The translations under genes and the position numbers were made by a program. A DNA stretch of 31,901 nt from CAZWSX01 sp964636985 (GTDB lineage: Bacteria > Planctomycetota > Planctomycetia > Pirellulales > Pirellulaceae): the NCBI GenBank assembly GCA_964636985.1, contig CAZWSX010000048.1, forward strand, positions 1-31,901, written 5' to 3'. The notes beneath the pieces are model-generated. The model had not been told where the DNA came from. It did no database searches and saw nothing but the letters and a program-made list of their open reading frames with translations. This document shows positions 7,839 to 15,708 of the stretch, piece by piece. Position 1 is the first letter of the stretch, and each line of letters starts with the position of its first letter.

Positions 7839-8819
7839 CTACTCGGGAGCCTTCTCCACAGTCTCGGCTGCCACTGGTTTACTTTCCGGTTGCGTCTCTT
7901 GTTGTTTCTCCTCTTGCTGCGTCCCCTGCCGCACGATTTTCACTTCCTCGACATTGGGTTGCAGCTCGCCGTCGACGGAGCGTCCAATCGATTTCCACTT
8001 GTACGTGTTGTCGTCGATGCGAGTGTAAATATTGGTGGCCGTAGCGGTGCGTCCATCGGAGAGCACCTGCGAGAACTTCACGACCCAGCTCTCTCCTTTA
8101 CGCGTCCACACGCCATCGCCGAAGCCGCCATCCGAATCGAACATCCACGAGCGAATGGTGCCCGCCACGGGGTCCCACCCGATCACCTGGTTCCCTTCCA
8201 GATCGTCCATACCAGGAAAGGAGACCGCGAACGAGTAATTCAGAAAGGCCTTATTCTTGGTCCAGCTCACTTTGCTGACACTGTCACCACTCGATTCCGC
8301 GTCAACCCAATCCCCAACCAGCCACGACAATTCCTCCAACTCTGGCGAACGGGCAGGCGCTTCAACAATCTCCGTTTCGCGCACGCTGTCGAGCTTCCAC
8401 TTGCCATCCTTGTTGACATGCACCGCGAGGTAAGTCGCCTTGTTAGGCGCCTCACCGGGACTGAAGACAATGACCGTTCCTTCCTCGATCGCCACGTCGG
8501 CGGTCACCAGGCGAATGCTCGGATCAGTGACTTCAATCTTGACTCCCTGGTTTTCTTCGAACTGCGCCTTGAGCGCCTCGGTGATCGCTTCCTTGCCCGT
8601 GACTTTTTCGCCATCGGGACTGGTCCACTCTCCCTGGTCGCTCCAATGGTCGGCGACGGCCTTGTAGTCACCACGGTTGTAAGCAGCGACATACGACTTG
8701 ATGGAGGCCCGAATGGCTTCCTCGGGAGTGCCCGGCTTGTCCTCGGCCCAAAGCAAAAGTGGTGCAAGACAAATGGCGGCTAAGACAAACCATTTTCCTG
8801 ACTTGAAGGGATGTGCCAT
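7839..8819 (-). CDS. Exported SnoaL-like (NTF2-fold) protein
   Basis: The 326-residue protein starts at the ATG at 8819, preceded by an AAGGA-type site and giving a typical signal peptide (MAHPFKSGKW, hydrophobic core, then 'LLLWAED'). A longer open frame to 8960 adds 47 residues without signal character. Residues ~28-150 match the SnoaL-like/DUF4440 pattern: 'AIRASIKSYVAAYNRGD' followed by 'GKEAITEALKAQF'. A second domain (~175-295) begins 'LEELSWLVGDWVDAE' and resembles lipocalin-like/DUF1579-type barrels, with several Trp residues. The C-terminus is a short Gln/Glu/Lys-rich tail. NTF2-fold proteins of this kind bind small ligands or are enzymes of unknown substrate; nothing here fixes the reaction. 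It is probably periplasmic and co-transcribed with the Gly-rich surface protein downstream. Confidence 0.82.
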   Translation of the reverse strand: MAHPFKSGKWFVLAAICLAPLLLWAEDKPGTPEEAIRASIKSYVAAYNRGDYKAVADHWSDQGEWTSPDGEKVTGKEAITEALKAQFEENQGVKIEVTDPSIRLVTADVAIEEGTVIVFSPGEAPNKATYLAVHVNKDGKWKLDSVRETEIVEAPARSPELEELSWLVGDWVDAESSGDSVSKVSWTKNKAFLNYSFAVSFPGMDDLEGNQVIGWDPVAGTIRSWMFDSDGGFGDGVWTRKGESWVVKFSQVLSDGRTATATNIYTRIDDNTYKWKSIGRSVDGELQPNVEEVKIVRQGTQQEEKQQETQPESKPVAAETVEKAPE

Positions 8820-8954
8820 GAGGAATTCCTTATCAGCAGAAATACGAAGGAGGTCGTCAAGCTTTCTTGAAAATGGCGCGGCGACTAACTTCCGCCACAC
8901 TTGATCGAACGATCGCGCAAAGGCGATCGCCGCGAGAAGATAGGCATCAGCGAC

Positions 8955-9061
8955 ACACATCCGAATGTGTCACGAGAAGAGGGACGCCTGCGTACGATCC
9001 ATGTCGCGCCGTCATCTTAATCGGCAATGGACAGAATGCGCGCATAAACGCGCGCTTTTTT
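8955..9061 (+). ncRNA. Possible small RNA ending at a plus-strand terminator
   Basis: Between two minus-strand genes lies a plus-strand arrangement typical of a short transcript: a hairpin ACACAT-CCGA-ATGTGT at 8955-8970, and about 70 bases further on a terminator-like hairpin with T-run. No open frame or recognised RNA family was identified, and I see no clear promoter. This is a hypothesis resting mainly on the terminator. Confidence 0.2.
9038..9061 (+). terminator. Rho-independent terminator, plus strand, with no obvious gene
   Basis: The sequence GCGCGC-ATAAAC-GCGCGC is followed directly by six T residues on the plus strand. On the minus strand, where the flanking genes are transcribed, the hairpin is preceded by A residues and has no T-run, so it does not serve the permease gene. 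The stem is only 6 bp but entirely G:C. Confidence 0.55.
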
Positions 9062-9105
9062 AAACATTTACAGAAGATGAGGTGAGCCGGTCAATCGAGG
9101 CAGCA

Positions 9106-10797
9106 CTACTCTTCTTCAACCGCGGCTGGCGGAGTTTCGCCGAGCAAGTAGTTCCACACCCACAGCATGCCTGCCACGATCAGATAGCCCCCGGCATACT
9201 GATAAGTCCAACCGCGGAGATCGCTCGCCAAGATCCACTGGGAGCCGACGCCCGGCAAATCGAACGGCAGGAACACGGTCCCGTTTGCCGTCGGCGAGTG
9301 CATGACCCCAAAGAAGGTGAAGACAGACGCGACAAAGCACCAGCATGCCGCGCGTAGCAGGCGCCGGTCGATCATGGCGGCTAACAACGAAGCCCACACC
9401 AAACTCGTGATGACGAACCCATTTTGCAGGATGCGAAGCGTCATGAACTCCGCTTGCGCGAATACGGGGATCGCCGATTCGTCAGGCTGGAACTTGCTGA
9501 TCTCAATCATCACGAGCGCCGCCAGTGCCGGGACGCAAGCAAACGCCACGGCCGGGTAATGGCGTTTCGGTGTCGCGAAGAAGCTCTGCGACGTGATCTC
9601 GATCCCCACGAATACCAAAATCGGAAACACCGCCGCCTTGGGAATAATCAGGTACATGTAGCCGAAGTAGCCCAAGAGCCCGGCGGTGCCAATGAAGAGC
9701 GCCGTCGCCAGCGTATACGCCGCGCGGCCTCCCATCGCTTTGTAAGCAGGATGGCCGATGTAGGGTGTCGTTTGAATCACGCCGCCACACAGTCCGGCGA
9801 CGATTGTGGCGATCGCTTCGATCCCGATCACCACGCCCGTATCGTATTCATCGCCAACGGCGGCCGCGCTTTCGGTGCAGTCGATGCCGCCAACCACCGT
9901 TCCCAAGGCCAAAGGCAACACGATAGGCAGGTAAGGCAGCGTCTTATCGAGGGCCCGAATCCACTCGAACTTGAAGGCGGCCAGCCACTCAGTAGGCATC
10001 AAAGCCTGCGCAGGATCGATGCCCATCGCACTGCGATTGGCGAAGTACTGGAGCAGCGTTTGCCCCTCGCCGTGGCTCCCGGAATAGAACTCGATCGCGC
10101 CAATCACGTAGTACATAAGTCCGGCCACCAGAAGCGCCGCCAGCGCCCCTGGGATGCGGCCGGGAAAGGAAACTTTCGCAACCAGCGTGGTGAGGACGAT
10201 GGCGAGCGCGACGAGCCCGACGATCGGGTAGTGCAGCACTTCCAGCAGTGGAATAAAGCTAATCACTACCAAGGCAATCGACGCCAGCGAGCCTAGCAAG
10301 CCCGCGCGCGGGATCGTCCGCCGAATCCAATTGCTGCCAAAAGCGCAAACGGTCTTGAAGAGGCCGCTGACAAAAATGGCGCAGGCCCCCACATGCCATG
10401 TCAGTGTGGCTGCTTGCGTTACATCTCCTTGAAAAGTCTGCAATGCCTCGCGATAGGTGGGTGCCAGCACAAAGAAAACCATCCCGAAAGTGCTAGGCGT
10501 ATCTAGCCCTAAAGGCATAGCGGTAACGTCTTTACGTCCGGTTTTCTTGATCACCCACAGGGCGAGTAAGAAGAACAAAAGGTCCCCCACCAGGACCCCA
10601 ATCGCCGTGCCCGGCACCATGTAGCGGAGGGCAAACTCGGCTGGGAAACCGCAACTGACCCCCAACAAGCTGACCATCAAAAGAAGGTCGGCAACGTTAT
10701 CTAACATCAAGCCAAAGAAGGCGTTAACGTCGCCAGCGGCGATCCAAGAGGAACCACCGCCGGACACGGTTGGTCCGGGTTGGGAAGGCTTTGGCAC
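9106..10797 (-). CDS. NCS2-like permease (xanthine/uracil permease superfamily)
   Basis: The 563-residue protein starts at a GTG at 10797 and has about 12-14 hydrophobic membrane segments. The pattern resembles the NCS2 nucleobase transporter superfamily: an N-terminal 'FFGLMLDNVADLLLM', the segment 'VTAMPLGLDTPSTFGMVFF', and a mid-protein acidic motif 'GGIDCTESAAAVGDEYDTG' followed by 'GGVIQTTPYIGHPAYKAMGG'. In NCS2 proteins, acidic residues in the equivalent region contact the base. Similarity is at family level only, and planctomycete members may carry another substrate. It is a single-gene unit: the next minus-strand gene begins 286 bp downstream and the sigma factor gene upstream is divergent. 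Confidence 0.68.
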   Translation of the reverse strand: MPKPSQPGPTVSGGGSSWIAAGDVNAFFGLMLDNVADLLLMVSLLGVSCGFPAEFALRYMVPGTAIGVLVGDLLFFLLALWVIKKTGRKDVTAMPLGLDTPSTFGMVFFVLAPTYREALQTFQGDVTQAATLTWHVGACAIFVSGLFKTVCAFGSNWIRRTIPRAGLLGSLASIALVVISFIPLLEVLHYPIVGLVALAIVLTTLVAKVSFPGRIPGALAALLVAGLMYYVIGAIEFYSGSHGEGQTLLQYFANRSAMGIDPAQALMPTEWLAAFKFEWIRALDKTLPYLPIVLPLALGTVVGGIDCTESAAAVGDEYDTGVVIGIEAIATIVAGLCGGVIQTTPYIGHPAYKAMGGRAAYTLATALFIGTAGLLGYFGYMYLIIPKAAVFPILVFVGIEITSQSFFATPKRHYPAVAFACVPALAALVMIEISKFQPDESAIPVFAQAEFMTLRILQNGFVITSLVWASLLAAMIDRRLLRAACWCFVASVFTFFGVMHSPTANGTVFLPFDLPGVGSQWILASDLRGWTYQYAGGYLIVAGMLWVWNYLLGETPPAAVEEE

Positions 10798-10898
10798 GTA
10801 CGTTGCTTTCTCTATGCGGCGTGAGTCTAAACCGGCTCTTGGGGGCTGTCAAATTTCCCGCAGCGTGCTTGAGTAAGCAGCCGCGGGGGCAGTCTCGC

Positions 10899-11008
10899 CC
10901 GAAAAATCGCACCGCGACGGTCGACTGTTCTGAGTCGCGGAGCCAATAATCGTTCACCGCCCCCTTTTCTGGTGTTACGATGGCGGCGTGTGCGGTGCGA
11001 TTTTTCGG
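10899..11008. repeat. Perfect 17-bp inverted repeat in the divergent region upstream of the sigma factor
   Basis: CCGAAAAATCGCACCGC at 10899-10915 is exactly complementary to GCGGTGCGATTTTTCGG at 10992-11008, with 76 bases between the arms. It lies in the 293-bp gap between the divergent permease and sigma factor genes. The arms could be paired operator sites, or form a long stem in a transcript. A perfect match of this length is unlikely by chance. Confidence 0.9.
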
Positions 11009-11090
11009 CCATTTTCCTGAAAGGGAACGTGCGGCAGACGGTTTTTGGGACTCTCGGCGAACTCCTCATCCCCTCAGTTCGTAGAGAACC

Positions 11091-11732
11091 ATGAACACAG
11101 CAGTCCTTGCCAAGCGTTCGCGTAAGCGTTTGTCGTATTCACCCGACACCGACGAAGAGCTGTTTTTGCGTTACTGCAAGTCCGGTAACCGCAACGACTT
11201 CGCGATTTTGGTGAAGCGGTACGAGCGCGAACTATTCGCCTACCTGCGTCGCTTTTTGGGCGATGCCGAGCTGGCCGAAGACGCCTTCCAGGCCAGCTTT
11301 TTGCAGGTCCACCTCAAGGCCGAATCGTTTGAGCAAGGACGGCGTTTTCGACCGTGGCTTTACGCCATCGCCACCAACCAGGCTATCGACGCCCAACGAC
11401 GCAACCGCCGCCACAAGGTGGCCAGCATCGATCGGAGCGGCAATAGCCCGGATGATGAAACTGGAAAGCTTGCCGATTTGTTGGTATCGTCCGCCCCTGG
11501 ACCTGCCGCCTTGGCAACCGCTTCCGAGTTGAATCAGTGGTTGGGCACCGCCCTGGCGAAGTTGCCCGAGTCGATGCGGCAAGTGATTCAATTAGTTTAT
11601 TACCAGGGTTTGAAGTACCGCGACGCAGCCGAAGTGCTCGATGTGCCCGTCGGCACCGTCAAAAGCCGATTGCACTCCGCGGTCCTCAAACTCAACGAGC
11701 TTTGGAACGAACAGCACCCGGACGGAACATGA
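11091..11732 (+). CDS. ECF-type RNA polymerase sigma factor
   Basis: The 213-residue product has the two-domain layout of an extracytoplasmic-function sigma-70 factor. Region 2 covers about residues 39-103: 'YERELFAYLRRFLGDAELAE' leads into 'RFRPWLYAIATNQAIDAQRR', which should bind the -10 element and core polymerase. Region 4 covers about 157-203: 'LPESMRQVIQLVYYQG' and the helix-turn-helix 'AAEVLDVPVGTVKSRLHSAV', for the -35 element. A basic N-terminal tail of about 20 residues precedes region 2. The stop codon overlaps the ATG of the next gene (ATGA at 11729-11732), so the two products are translationally coupled, as is usual for sigma/anti-sigma pairs. The gene may be autoregulated from the upstream region that holds a 17-bp inverted repeat; that is inference. 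Confidence 0.95.
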   Translation: MNTAVLAKRSRKRLSYSPDTDEELFLRYCKSGNRNDFAILVKRYERELFAYLRRFLGDAELAEDAFQASFLQVHLKAESFEQGRRFRPWLYAIATNQAIDAQRRNRRHKVASIDRSGNSPDDETGKLADLLVSSAPGPAALATASELNQWLGTALAKLPESMRQVIQLVYYQGLKYRDAAEVLDVPVGTVKSRLHSAVLKLNELWNEQHPDGT

Positions 11733-12973
11733 CCCGCTTCGAGCCTTCGCATCCCGAGTTTTCCGACCGTGATCCTGACGGACACGGCAACAACGGCCGC
11801 TCCGAGAAAGAGCGCGCCGCTCTCCGCGAGCAGTGGTTAGGCTACTTGCTCGGCGCACTAGAGCCAGGCGAAATCATCGAAGTCGAGCGGGCACTCCAAG
11901 CCAATCCAGAACTCAAAACCGAACTTAAGGCCATCGAGCGTTCGCTCCGCGTGCTCGGCTATCCCGAACGCGAAGACGAAATCGCCCACGACGATGCGCC
12001 GCTCGGCTTGGCCAACCGCACGCTCGACTTTGTCGACGCCCACGCCGACGTCATGCGGAAAATGGAATTCGAAGACGAGGCGGCACCAGACACGCGCGAG
12101 CTTGTGAAGGCCCGCCAGCAGCTGGAGGCTCCCGCCGACGTCGAACTACCCAAAAGGCGATCGTCGCTTACGCGGTGGTTCTCGACGGCTCAGCGCGAAA
12201 GCGCCAGCGACGGCAAAAGTTTCACGTGGGTCGATATGGCAGTCGTCGCCAGTTTGATCACGACCGCCGTCGTCCTGATTTTGCCACTCGTCAATGCCAG
12301 TCGTTCTAATTCGCAAGCGTTGGCCTGCCAAAACAATTTGCGGGAACTGGGATTGGGCCTTCAGCAGTTCGCCGAGTTTTCGCCCAATCATGCGGTACCG
12401 CGAGTGGCCTCCTCCGGTCCGCGTGGTGCCGCCGGCATTTATGCCGTGGCCCTCAAAGATCGGCAACTGTTGCGGAGCGACAAGTTCGCCATTTGCCCCA
12501 CGTCGCCGTTGGCCGCGGCCAACCCGTCGTTCATGGTCCCCAGTTTCGACGAGCTCGATGTCGCCTCTCCCGAGGACCTTCCCAGGTTGCAACGGACCAT
12601 GGGCGGCAGCTACGGCTACAACCTCGGTTATATGGTCGAAGGCCAAGGGCTCCGCGCCCCGCGAATGGAAAACCGCTCGCAATACCCGCTGATGTCCGAC
12701 ACCCCCAGGGCGAACGATTTGCGAAGCAACGTCACCACCGTTTCGTCGCCCCAGCATGGCCGTTGCGATAACATCCTGTTCGAAGACGGCAGCGTGAAAG
12801 CGGTCCGCGGTGCCGACCAGCTTCCCTGGCCCGACAACAATCCGTTCCTCAACCGCAGCGGCTTCATCGCCGCAGGCGAAGACGCCGAAGACGTCGTCAT
12901 CGGCGGCAGCAACGCCCGGGCGATCCCCGTGATTCTCACGCAGTCACCAGACAGCGAATCCTCCGCCAAATAA
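11729..12973 (+). CDS. Membrane anti-sigma-like protein fused to an H-X9-DG (DUF1559-type) domain
   Basis: The 414-residue protein begins at an ATG overlapping the sigma factor stop by 4 bp; longer starts would lie inside the sigma gene. Residues ~37-80 ('QWLGYLLGALEPGEIIEVER') resemble the short N-terminal helical module of planctomycete anti-sigma factors. A single membrane segment spans about 170-190. Directly after it, 'QALACQNNLRELGLGLQQFA' (Cys200) matches the conserved start of DUF1559 pseudopilin-like proteins. Near the C-terminus His343 is followed by exactly nine residues and Asp353-Gly354 ('HGRCDNILFEDGSVK'), the H-X9-DG signature. Typical DUF1559 proteins start with a type IV prepilin leader; here the prepilin-like membrane helix is internal and preceded by the anti-sigma part. 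The likely topology is cytoplasmic N-terminus, exported C-terminus. I infer that the outer domain senses a signal and releases the sigma factor. Confidence 0.85.
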   Translation: MTRFEPSHPEFSDRDPDGHGNNGRSEKERAALREQWLGYLLGALEPGEIIEVERALQANPELKTELKAIERSLRVLGYPEREDEIAHDDAPLGLANRTLDFVDAHADVMRKMEFEDEAAPDTRELVKARQQLEAPADVELPKRRSSLTRWFSTAQRESASDGKSFTWVDMAVVASLITTAVVLILPLVNASRSNSQALACQNNLRELGLGLQQFAEFSPNHAVPRVASSGPRGAAGIYAVALKDRQLLRSDKFAICPTSPLAAANPSFMVPSFDELDVASPEDLPRLQRTMGGSYGYNLGYMVEGQGLRAPRMENRSQYPLMSDTPRANDLRSNVTTVSSPQHGRCDNILFEDGSVKAVRGADQLPWPDNNPFLNRSGFIAAGEDAEDVVIGGSNARAIPVILTQSPDSESSAK

Positions 12974-12998
12974 CATCGGTCTGCGTCTCCGTACGATC

Positions 12999-13040
12999 AA
13001 AGCCGCGAAGCATCAAAGTGATGTGATGCTTAGCGGCTTT
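12999..13040 (+). terminator. Long hairpin after the sigma/anti-sigma operon
   Basis: AAAGCCGCGAAGCATCA (12999-13015) pairs with TGATGCTTAGCGGCTTT (13024-13040) with a single mismatch over 17 bp and an 8-base loop. It lies 26 bp after the stop codon. Only TTT followed by a mixed tract trails the stem, so it may terminate weakly, or protect the 3' end. A second, shorter inverted repeat (TGAGAAT/ATTCTCA) lies at 13075-13095. Confidence 0.6.
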
Positions 13041-13212
13041 CGAATTTCTTGGTTGTCATCCACGACCGCCCGATTGAGAATGCGCACTATTCTCATTCGC
13101 GGCGGAGGATGGAGATGACACACCTGGCAAGCCCATACACATCGGCTACTCGAACGCCTTCCGTGCCCACTGCCCACGAGGTCGCCTAACCTAAGCGATA
13201 CGAGGACGCTCC

Positions 13213-15192
13213 ATGAATCGCTGGATCGAATACCTCAACGTGATGAAGCAACAGTGGCGGTGGTGGACGCTGCTGGGCGCTACCTTGTTGGCAGCTTATG
13301 GGCTTTTTGCTTTGCAACTCGAATTCGAATCGGAAGAGCGAATTCCTTTGCCCATTGCGGGAAACGACTTCCTTCTGTTCCACGAGCGCCGGTTTGGTCG
13401 AGAATACCTTTCCCAGTGGCGATGGAAGGAACATCGCTGGGATCGGATCGCAACTATCAATCCCGATACGGGACTGGCGGTATCGCACGATCAACGAACG
13501 CTCTTTCTGGCAAACGAAGATATCACCATCGTGGAGCGATTGCAGCCGCACCGACGCGTTACCATCCCACTCGCGGGAATCAGCGAAAGATCCCTAAAGG
13601 GGCTGCTTGCCGTGAGCGACAATCGCCGATTCGCAGTCTTCTTTCGACGCAACGATCACATGTCGGTTGACTTGTTTCGTAACGTCCATCGTCTGCAAGT
13701 CGTCGACTTGCTCGCCAAAAAAATCGTTGACGATCGCGTCACATCGAACCACGCGACGTACGCGAGCGATAGTCACTACTTCAATGTCCATCCATCCGCG
13801 GCCGCGCAGATTCCGCCAGGCGATCCGTTGCCGCCCGGTCGCTGGCAGTTGACTGAAGAAGGAGCATTGCGGAAAACAGCCACCCCGGAAACTCGAACCC
13901 TCTACGGCGTCCTAACACCAAAATCGAACGGCTCTTGGCAGTGGACGGAGCGTGACCCCGCAACGGTTCCTCGGCTTTCGTGGCTCAAACCCGTTTGCGA
14001 GGTTTCGCCCGACGGTGTGTCCATCGTCGTCAACGAATACGCCACTTCTCGATACTTTCGCATCAACCTGGCATCGCAAGAAGCGACGTTGATCGAAACG
14101 CGACATAATGATTCCGATATGAGAGGAGTTTTTTCGCAAGATGAAAGGACACTCTACTTTTTCGGACGTCGTGGCTACAGCGCGGCTGTCGATGCCACAA
14201 CGGGGAAAGTTGTTGCCGAGGATAACTGGGGCTTTGGCCACAGTGTTAGGCAATGGAGCGTCGTCGTACTGGTATTCTCCTTGGCCGTCGTTTGGTACGT
14301 GGCCGCCCGATGTACTGCAAGCATCCTTTGGCTCAACATTGCCATTGGCTTCATCGGATTATTTGGGCAATGGGTGGTCGTACGGCATTCATTGGTCGCC
14401 GGCGAGCAACCTCACAGGATTGCTTCGGCGATGCTCTTGGGCATCGCCGTCGGCACGATCGTGGCGCTCGGATGGCTATGGGCTTGGGGAAAGGGGTGGC
14501 AACACGACCGTTGGGCCGCAGGCGTGGTGGCTCTAGGTCTAATTGCGCTTCCCGTTTGCTTCTATGCCACGGATTGGATTCCCGGGCCGTTCACGCACGA
14601 CCCGGCCGTGCTTTTCTCGCCGTTTCATCTTGCCGTTACTGTGCTGAAGGCGCTGGCGTCCACGGCAGCGGTTGTTGCGGCGCTGGCCTCCGTGCCGCGC
14701 TTGTTGGGGTGGAAGTTCTCGCTACCCAACGAGGATGTCCCGAACCAATTTCAGTTGGGTGAGATGTTCGTCGTGATAGGCGGTTTATCTATCGCCATCG
14801 TTTGGACGCAAGCGGCATGGACAAGCGCAAGCGATGATATTCAACGCCGGGCTATTGCGGCTGGCATTCTGCTGCTCGTCATCGCATTGACGGCCACACT
14901 TCTGGCGACGTTTCAGCGGCGGTGGACCAGCTTCCTGTGGATCATCCCGGCCCTGGTCGCAGCCGTTGCGTTGTCAGGCAAGCTGTATGTCACGAATGTC
15001 CTGTGGAAGGGAATGTGGGGTCCTCCTACGATGTTGGAGCAGACCGGAATCTATGCTTCGTTCTTGACGACGGCTTTATTTCTCGCAACCATTCCCATGT
15101 ATTGCCTACGCCGCCAAGGTTGGCGTTGGATGCGCGCCTCGGCTCGCCAAGCGGAGCCGGTGACCACGTCCACAAGCAGTGCAGTCGCATAA
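13213..15192 (+). CDS. Polytopic membrane protein with N-terminal exported domain
   Basis: The 659-residue protein has an N-terminal membrane segment (about 18-36), then a ~310-residue soluble region (to about 350). That region has weak propeller-like features such as 'PDTGLAVSHDQRTLFLANED' and 'FSQDERTLYFFGRRG'. About seven hydrophobic segments occupy residues 355-640. The tail is short and polar. I do not recognise a named family. The architecture (exported beta-rich domain plus multi-pass membrane domain) suggests an envelope sensor or transporter accessory, but no catalytic motif was seen. The next gene follows after a 167-bp gap on the same strand. Confidence 0.75.
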   Translation: MNRWIEYLNVMKQQWRWWTLLGATLLAAYGLFALQLEFESEERIPLPIAGNDFLLFHERRFGREYLSQWRWKEHRWDRIATINPDTGLAVSHDQRTLFLANEDITIVERLQPHRRVTIPLAGISERSLKGLLAVSDNRRFAVFFRRNDHMSVDLFRNVHRLQVVDLLAKKIVDDRVTSNHATYASDSHYFNVHPSAAAQIPPGDPLPPGRWQLTEEGALRKTATPETRTLYGVLTPKSNGSWQWTERDPATVPRLSWLKPVCEVSPDGVSIVVNEYATSRYFRINLASQEATLIETRHNDSDMRGVFSQDERTLYFFGRRGYSAAVDATTGKVVAEDNWGFGHSVRQWSVVVLVFSLAVVWYVAARCTASILWLNIAIGFIGLFGQWVVVRHSLVAGEQPHRIASAMLLGIAVGTIVALGWLWAWGKGWQHDRWAAGVVALGLIALPVCFYATDWIPGPFTHDPAVLFSPFHLAVTVLKALASTAAVVAALASVPRLLGWKFSLPNEDVPNQFQLGEMFVVIGGLSIAIVWTQAAWTSASDDIQRRAIAAGILLLVIALTATLLATFQRRWTSFLWIIPALVAAVALSGKLYVTNVLWKGMWGPPTMLEQTGIYASFLTTALFLATIPMYCLRRQGWRWMRASARQAEPVTTSTSSAVA

Positions 15193-15359
15193 TCCTCGCG
15201 TGATGTGATCGCTTGCGAGGCCCATCAAGCCGTCCACTCGTTTTTGGAAAACTTGCTCGGCGATAACGTTAGAGATAAACTCACAGTTGTCTTGTCTGCG
15301 GTGGGGCTCTCTTCTTCGTGGTCGTTTCTTGCGGTGCTTCGCGGAGCCAGAGGTGTCGT

Positions 15360-15671
15360 ATGAAGTCGCGCATCGGGTTGATTCTATTCTTGCTTGTGTT
15401 CTCTCTCGCGCCGGCCGCGAGCGCTTGTATGAACGATGGCGACACCCATCGCTACGAAGCGTATATGCGGAGCGACGTCTACGCGACGCCGACCGTTGTC
15501 AACCAAAGTCAATGGGAACAATGGCAGGAGCGAGGCATTCTTTGGCAAATGCTGGGGTCCGCGACGCTGGGAGTTGCCTCGCTGATCGGCGCATGCATCC
15601 TGGCGGCTCGCAAACGCAAAGCGGCTACGCTTGCTGGTGAGCAAAAAGTCCCAGTCGCGCCGCTCGCTTGA
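15360..15671 (+). CDS. Small secreted/membrane protein of unknown function
   Basis: The 103-residue protein starts at the ATG at 15360, preceded by an AGAGGTG stretch, and begins with a clear signal peptide (MKSRIGL, hydrophobic core, then 'APAASA' before Cys). A second hydrophobic segment (about 64-82) and a basic cytoplasmic-type tail follow, giving a single-pass exported protein. An in-frame start at 15318 would add 14 residues ahead of the signal. The next gene begins 37 bp downstream and is probably in the same operon. No family was recognised. Confidence 0.6.
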   Translation: MKSRIGLILFLLVFSLAPAASACMNDGDTHRYEAYMRSDVYATPTVVNQSQWEQWQERGILWQMLGSATLGVASLIGACILAARKRKAATLAGEQKVPVAPLA

Positions 15672-15708
15672 TCGAGCCATCGCCAGGTGCCAGCGGGAGC
15701 TAGTCGGC

